A stretch of DNA of 64,000 nucleotides, taken from the NCBI GenBank assembly GCA_012031415.1, contig JAAUTN010000002.1:1-64000 (forward strand). Direction: 5' to 3'. Every line of letters begins with the position of its first letter. Position 1 is the stretch's first letter. Below the pieces are notes generated by a model that did not search any database, had not been told where the DNA came from, and worked only from the letters and a program-made list of their open reading frames with translations. The translations under genes and the position numbers were made by a program. Shown one piece after another: positions 61,171 to 64,000 of the stretch. The DNA comes from Leptolyngbyaceae cyanobacterium SM1_4_3 (GTDB lineage: Bacteria > Cyanobacteriota > Cyanobacteriia > Elainellales > Elainellaceae).

Positions 61171-63048
61171 TTAAGCCTCCAACATCTGTAGGCGATACAG
61201 GCTGGCATATAGTCCGCCCTGCTCCAGCAACTCATCATGACTGCCCGACTCCACCAATCGTCCCTGTTTCAGAACTAAAATCCGATCGACCTTGCGAATC
61301 GTCGAGAGGCGGTGAGCAATAATGATCGCAGTCCGACCCACCAGCAGTTTATCTAAAGCCTGCTGAATCATGGCTTCCGTCCCTACATCCAGGTTAGCGG
61401 TCGCTTCATCCAACACCAGGATGGGCGGATTACGGATTGCCGCCCGCGCAAATGCCAAAAGCTGTTTTTGCCCGCCCGACAGGTTAGTGCCTCGCTCTCT
61501 CAGCGGCGTATCGTACCCTTCGGGCAATTGCTCAATGAAACTGGCAACGTTGGTTTGCTCTGCCGCTGCTTTAACTTGCTCAATCGAGTAGGTTTCTCCT
61601 AAGGCAATGTTGCTTTTGACATCGCCTGCAAACAAGAAGCCATCCTGCAAAATCACAGCCATGCGGCGGCGCAGTTCTGCCTGGGGCATTTCTCGCACGT
61701 CAACGTTGTCCAACAAAATCTGCCCTCGATTAATTTCATACAGTCGGCAAAGCAAGCGGATAATTGAGCTTTTTCCTGCTCCTGTTGGCCCAACCAGCGC
61801 CACTTTTTCACCAGGGCGAATGGTGAAATCTAAATCTCGTAAAACATATTCATCGGGTTTATAGCCGAACCAGACGTGTTTGAAGCGAATTTCACCGGGA
61901 CGGGAGGAAGGGGAAAGGGATGAGGGATGAGGGATGAGGGATGAGGGATGAGGAGAGGAGAGTTTAGAGTCGGTTGAGGGGGGAGTGCGAAGAGTAGGGG
62001 GTTCGGGGTCGCGGATTTCGATGGGTTCGTTGAGGATATCGCTGACTCGCTCTAGAGCGGTAAATCCGGCTTGAATAGCGGTGAATCGTTCGGCAAATTG
62101 GCGCAGCGGATTAAATAGGCGTTGGGCAAAGAGAATGAAGGTTGCCAGGTCTCCCAGAGGTAAGCTATTTTGCAGCACAAGTAAGCCGCCCAGCCAGAGA
62201 ACGCCGCCGATCGCCACTAGCGCAATCCACTCTAGCGTAGCTGAAACGGCTGAGTCGTAGAAGATAGTTTTGTCAACTTCGGCAACGTACCGGCGGTTGA
62301 TGGTGCGAAACAGTTCAGAGTTAAATTGCTCTCGGCGAAAAAGTTGAACGACACCAATGCCAACGATATTTTCTTGCAGAGTAGAGTTGAGCGCAGAAAG
62401 TTCTTCTCGCGCTTTGTAGTTGGCGATGCGAAACTGATGCTGAAAGAAAATCGTCAGACCCGTCACCGGAATCAACATCAGCACTAGCATCAGGGCAAGC
62501 TGCCACTGTCGAGTAAACATGATGACGGTGATGACCAGCATCGAAAACAGGTCGCTGACGATGCCGATCGCCCCGGTTGAAAACACATCTCCTAGCGCAT
62601 CTACATCACTGGTGAGGCGCGTAATCAGTCGGCCGACGGGAGTGCGATCAAAAAATCGGGCGGCAAGGGACGTGACATGATGAAATAAATCATCCCGAAT
62701 TGCAGCCGTGATTCGCTGTCCGACCTTTTGAATCAGGTAGCCCTGCAAGCCGTCCAGCGTCAGCCGAACGGCGATCGTGAACATCAGCAAAATGACCAGG
62801 ATGTTAAGCCCTTGAGAGAGCGATCGCCCTTCCAAAAACCACATCACCGGGTCATCTCGCAGCAGAGAAACTGCCTGCCCCACTAGAATCGGCTGAACGG
62901 CTTCTGCTAAGGAAAGCGGCACGAGGAAAGTGAGGGCGATCGCCAACAATCGCTTATTTCGCAGCGCATAGGGAACTAGCCGCAGTAAAAGTCGCCAGTC
63001 TGTTTCTTGAACCCGCTTTTTCTGACCCTCTGTGGTCGTGCTGGTCAT
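61171..63048 (-). CDS. ABC exporter half-transporter (membrane domain fused to ATPase)
   Basis: This 625-residue protein has a six-helix type IV (exporter) membrane domain (starting LLRLVPYALRNKRLLAIALT) and a C-terminal ATPase with Walker A VGPTGAGKSSI, signature LSGGQKQLL, Walker B ILVLDEATANLD and the H-loop IIAHRLSTI. It would form a homodimer in the plasma membrane. The substrate is unknown; lipids, peptides or drugs are typical. An STRR heptamer repeat lies in frame in the linker between the domains and encodes SSPHPSSLIPHPSSLS. The ATPase motifs are intact. The downstream hypothetical gene starts immediately after the stop. Confidence 0.95.
   Translation of the reverse strand: MTSTTTEGQKKRVQETDWRLLLRLVPYALRNKRLLAIALTFLVPLSLAEAVQPILVGQAVSLLRDDPVMWFLEGRSLSQGLNILVILLMFTIAVRLTLDGLQGYLIQKVGQRITAAIRDDLFHHVTSLAARFFDRTPVGRLITRLTSDVDALGDVFSTGAIGIVSDLFSMLVITVIMFTRQWQLALMLVLMLIPVTGLTIFFQHQFRIANYKAREELSALNSTLQENIVGIGVVQLFRREQFNSELFRTINRRYVAEVDKTIFYDSAVSATLEWIALVAIGGVLWLGGLLVLQNSLPLGDLATFILFAQRLFNPLRQFAERFTAIQAGFTALERVSDILNEPIEIRDPEPPTLRTPPSTDSKLSSPHPSSLIPHPSSLSPSSRPGEIRFKHVWFGYKPDEYVLRDLDFTIRPGEKVALVGPTGAGKSSIIRLLCRLYEINRGQILLDNVDVREMPQAELRRRMAVILQDGFLFAGDVKSNIALGETYSIEQVKAAAEQTNVASFIEQLPEGYDTPLRERGTNLSGGQKQLLAFARAAIRNPPILVLDEATANLDVGTEAMIQQALDKLLVGRTAIIIAHRLSTIRKVDRILVLKQGRLVESGSHDELLEQGGLYASLYRLQMLEA
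61918..61952. repeat. In-frame STRR heptanucleotide repeat within the ABC exporter gene
   Basis: About five copies of GGGATGA run through the codons for the linker between membrane and ATPase domains. Three heptamers equal seven codons, so repeat gains or losses in multiples of three keep the frame. Confidence 0.9.
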
Positions 63049-63155
63049 GCCAACCCCTGAACATCAACCGCGTCGCTCAAAGCCACGCCTTCCAACTGTA
63101 ACGCAGGAGACTTTTTATTTGAGCATAACGCGATGTGCAACTTCGTCAAACCTTT

Positions 63156-63207
63156 TGTGGGATGGGCATCTTGCCCATCCGGGCAGGTGAGACACTCACC
63201 CCACAGG
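63156..63207. repeat. Interspersed hairpin repeat (GGGCATCTTGCCC family)
   Basis: TGTGGGATGGGCATCTTGCCC and, after a short spacer, CCGGGCAGG...CCCCACAGG form a hairpin related to the copy at 9185. It lies between hisG and the ABC exporter gene. Confidence 0.7.
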
Positions 63208-63224
63208 TCATCTAATCCGCAATC

Positions 63225-63869
63225 CTAAACTGGAACCAGCGTCACTGCTCTAATCTGCTCAATTCGTTCCTGTAAACCATCCTGATTGAGCCGATAGCTG
63301 AGGGGATGGGCAATCAGACGGGCTGTAGTGTCAAACAGGCGATCAATCTCCGTTAGATTGTTCTCCTTCAGCGTTCGCCCAGTTGCCACCAGATCGACGA
63401 TCGCCTCTGACATTCCTGTAATTGGCCCTAGCTCAACCGAGCCATAAAGCGGCACAACTTCCACAGGCAAATCCAGGTTTTGAAAATATTCGTAGGCGCA
63501 GCGAACAAACTTAGACGCAACCCGGCTGTGGGGCGGCAAATCTAGCGCCGAACGGTAGGAACTGGAAGCCTTGACCGCAACCGACATCCGGCAGCGCCCA
63601 AATCCTAAATCTGCGAGATGGGCGACTTGTGGCTGCTTTTCGCGCAAAATATCGTATCCAACAATTCCCAACTGCGCCTGACCATATTCGACATACACAG
63701 GCACGTCATAGTTTCGCACTAGCAGTGCTTTAGCCGTATGGCTAGCATCCCAAACCTCTAGCTGGCGATTAGAGGAATCTAGCAGAATGCTAAAGTCCAG
63801 CCCAACTTCTTTGAGTAAACGAACGCTGTCTTCTAACAGTCCGCCTTTAGGCATTGCAATCGTCAACAT
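63225..63869 (-). CDS. hisG: ATP phosphoribosyltransferase, short form
   Basis: HisG makes the first, committed step of histidine synthesis from ATP and PRPP. The 214-residue length is that of the short form, which lacks the regulatory C-terminal domain and needs HisZ for activity and feedback control. Landmarks are the N-terminal [19 protein letters not shown], the [18 protein letters not shown] block and the PRPP-binding stretch [19 protein letters not shown]. All are intact. hisZ is not in the window. The gene stands alone here, with the ABC exporter downstream. Confidence 0.96.
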   Translation of the reverse strand: MLTIAMPKGGLLEDSVRLLKEVGLDFSILLDSSNRQLEVWDASHTAKALLVRNYDVPVYVEYGQAQLGIVGYDILREKQPQVAHLADLGFGRCRMSVAVKASSSYRSALDLPPHSRVASKFVRCAYEYFQNLDLPVEVVPLYGSVELGPITGMSEAIVDLVATGRTLKENNLTEIDRLFDTTARLIAHPLSYRLNQDGLQERIEQIRAVTLVPV

Positions 63870-63976
63870 AAAATCAAAACAGCAAATAGGATTGAGGTCG
63901 TCATCTGGATAGAGCGTATCACCAAGTAAATTCTTTCCAGCGGTTTTGGCGATCGCCTATTAAGGACAATTTTTTT

Positions 63977-64000
63977 ATGACCAACGGCAATCGATTGCAA
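63977..64000 (+). CDS. Possible start of a gene cut by the window edge
   Basis: AAGGA followed seven or more bases later by ATG begins a frame MTNGNRLQ that runs off the window. Only eight codons are visible, so no product can be named. Confidence 0.3.

Overview
The window is chromosomal DNA from a cyanobacterium. The HIP1 octamer GCGATCGC occurs very densely on both strands. Several genes are typically cyanobacterial: Slr0144-Slr0147-like V4R proteins with an SpkG-like kinase, a short-form HisG, a CtaA/PacS-type copper ATPase, a GH100 neutral invertase, a PEP-CTERM remnant and DUF4058 and Uma2 remnants. The many small palindromic repeats and heptanucleotide STRR repeats suggest a large-genome, Leptolyngbya-like lineage, but the genus cannot be fixed from sequence alone. 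There is one tRNA (His, GTG). No rRNA, CRISPR array or prophage is visible.

Layout. 1-3 kb: an edge-truncated, frameshifted beta-lactamase-fold hydrolase, a lipoprotein-like methyltransferase and a DUF4359 protein. 3.1-5.2 kb: tRNA-His, then a decay zone with an internally deleted ABC ATPase and a degenerate DDE transposase bounded by 35-bp inverted repeats. 5.2-10.4 kb: rhomboid protease, recJ, a thioredoxin and a NnrU/Z-ISO-like protein. 10.4-14.8 kb: a minus-strand set matching a reduced Synechocystis slr0144-slr0152 (photosystem II assembly, PAP) operon. 14.9-20.3 kb: hisH and assorted enzymes. 20.3-23 kb: miniature inverted-repeat elements, then hpxO-uraH-uraD, a three-gene route from urate to allantoin. 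23-30.5 kb: copper ATPase, tandem FHA proteins, tmk-holB and an SDR. 30.6-34.9 kb: decayed two-partner-secretion and CHAT genes, a metallo-hydrolase, and a damaged toxin-antitoxin locus fused to a Uma2 fragment. 35-40.3 kb: sugar-binding protein, DMT exporter, a small protein with a retropepsin-like protease, a CrtH/CrtI-like oxidoreductase and an FKBP. 40.3-44.2 kb: more mobile palindromes, DoxX plus NDH-2, a DM13 protein and a striking array of about 13 units of about 21 bp. 44.2-59.6 kb: a mostly plus-strand carbohydrate region (cellulose-synthase-like enzyme, flavin disulfide reductase, DM13 lipoprotein, GH100 invertase, SDR, GH63 glucosidase, aquaporin-type channel, GMC oxidoreductase, double VOC protein, GH133 debranching-like enzyme). 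59.7-64 kb: small membrane protein, frameshifted cupin, ABC exporter and hisG.

Functional picture. The window combines housekeeping genes (hisH, hisG, recJ, tmk, holB), a photosystem-assembly operon, purine salvage and a sugar or polysaccharide region that may act as one pathway. Genome plasticity is prominent: at least five families of short inverted repeats, STRR heptamers inside or beside genes, a deletion whose junction is a HIP1 octamer, and four single-base frame disruptions in otherwise well-conserved genes, which may be real decay or assembly error.
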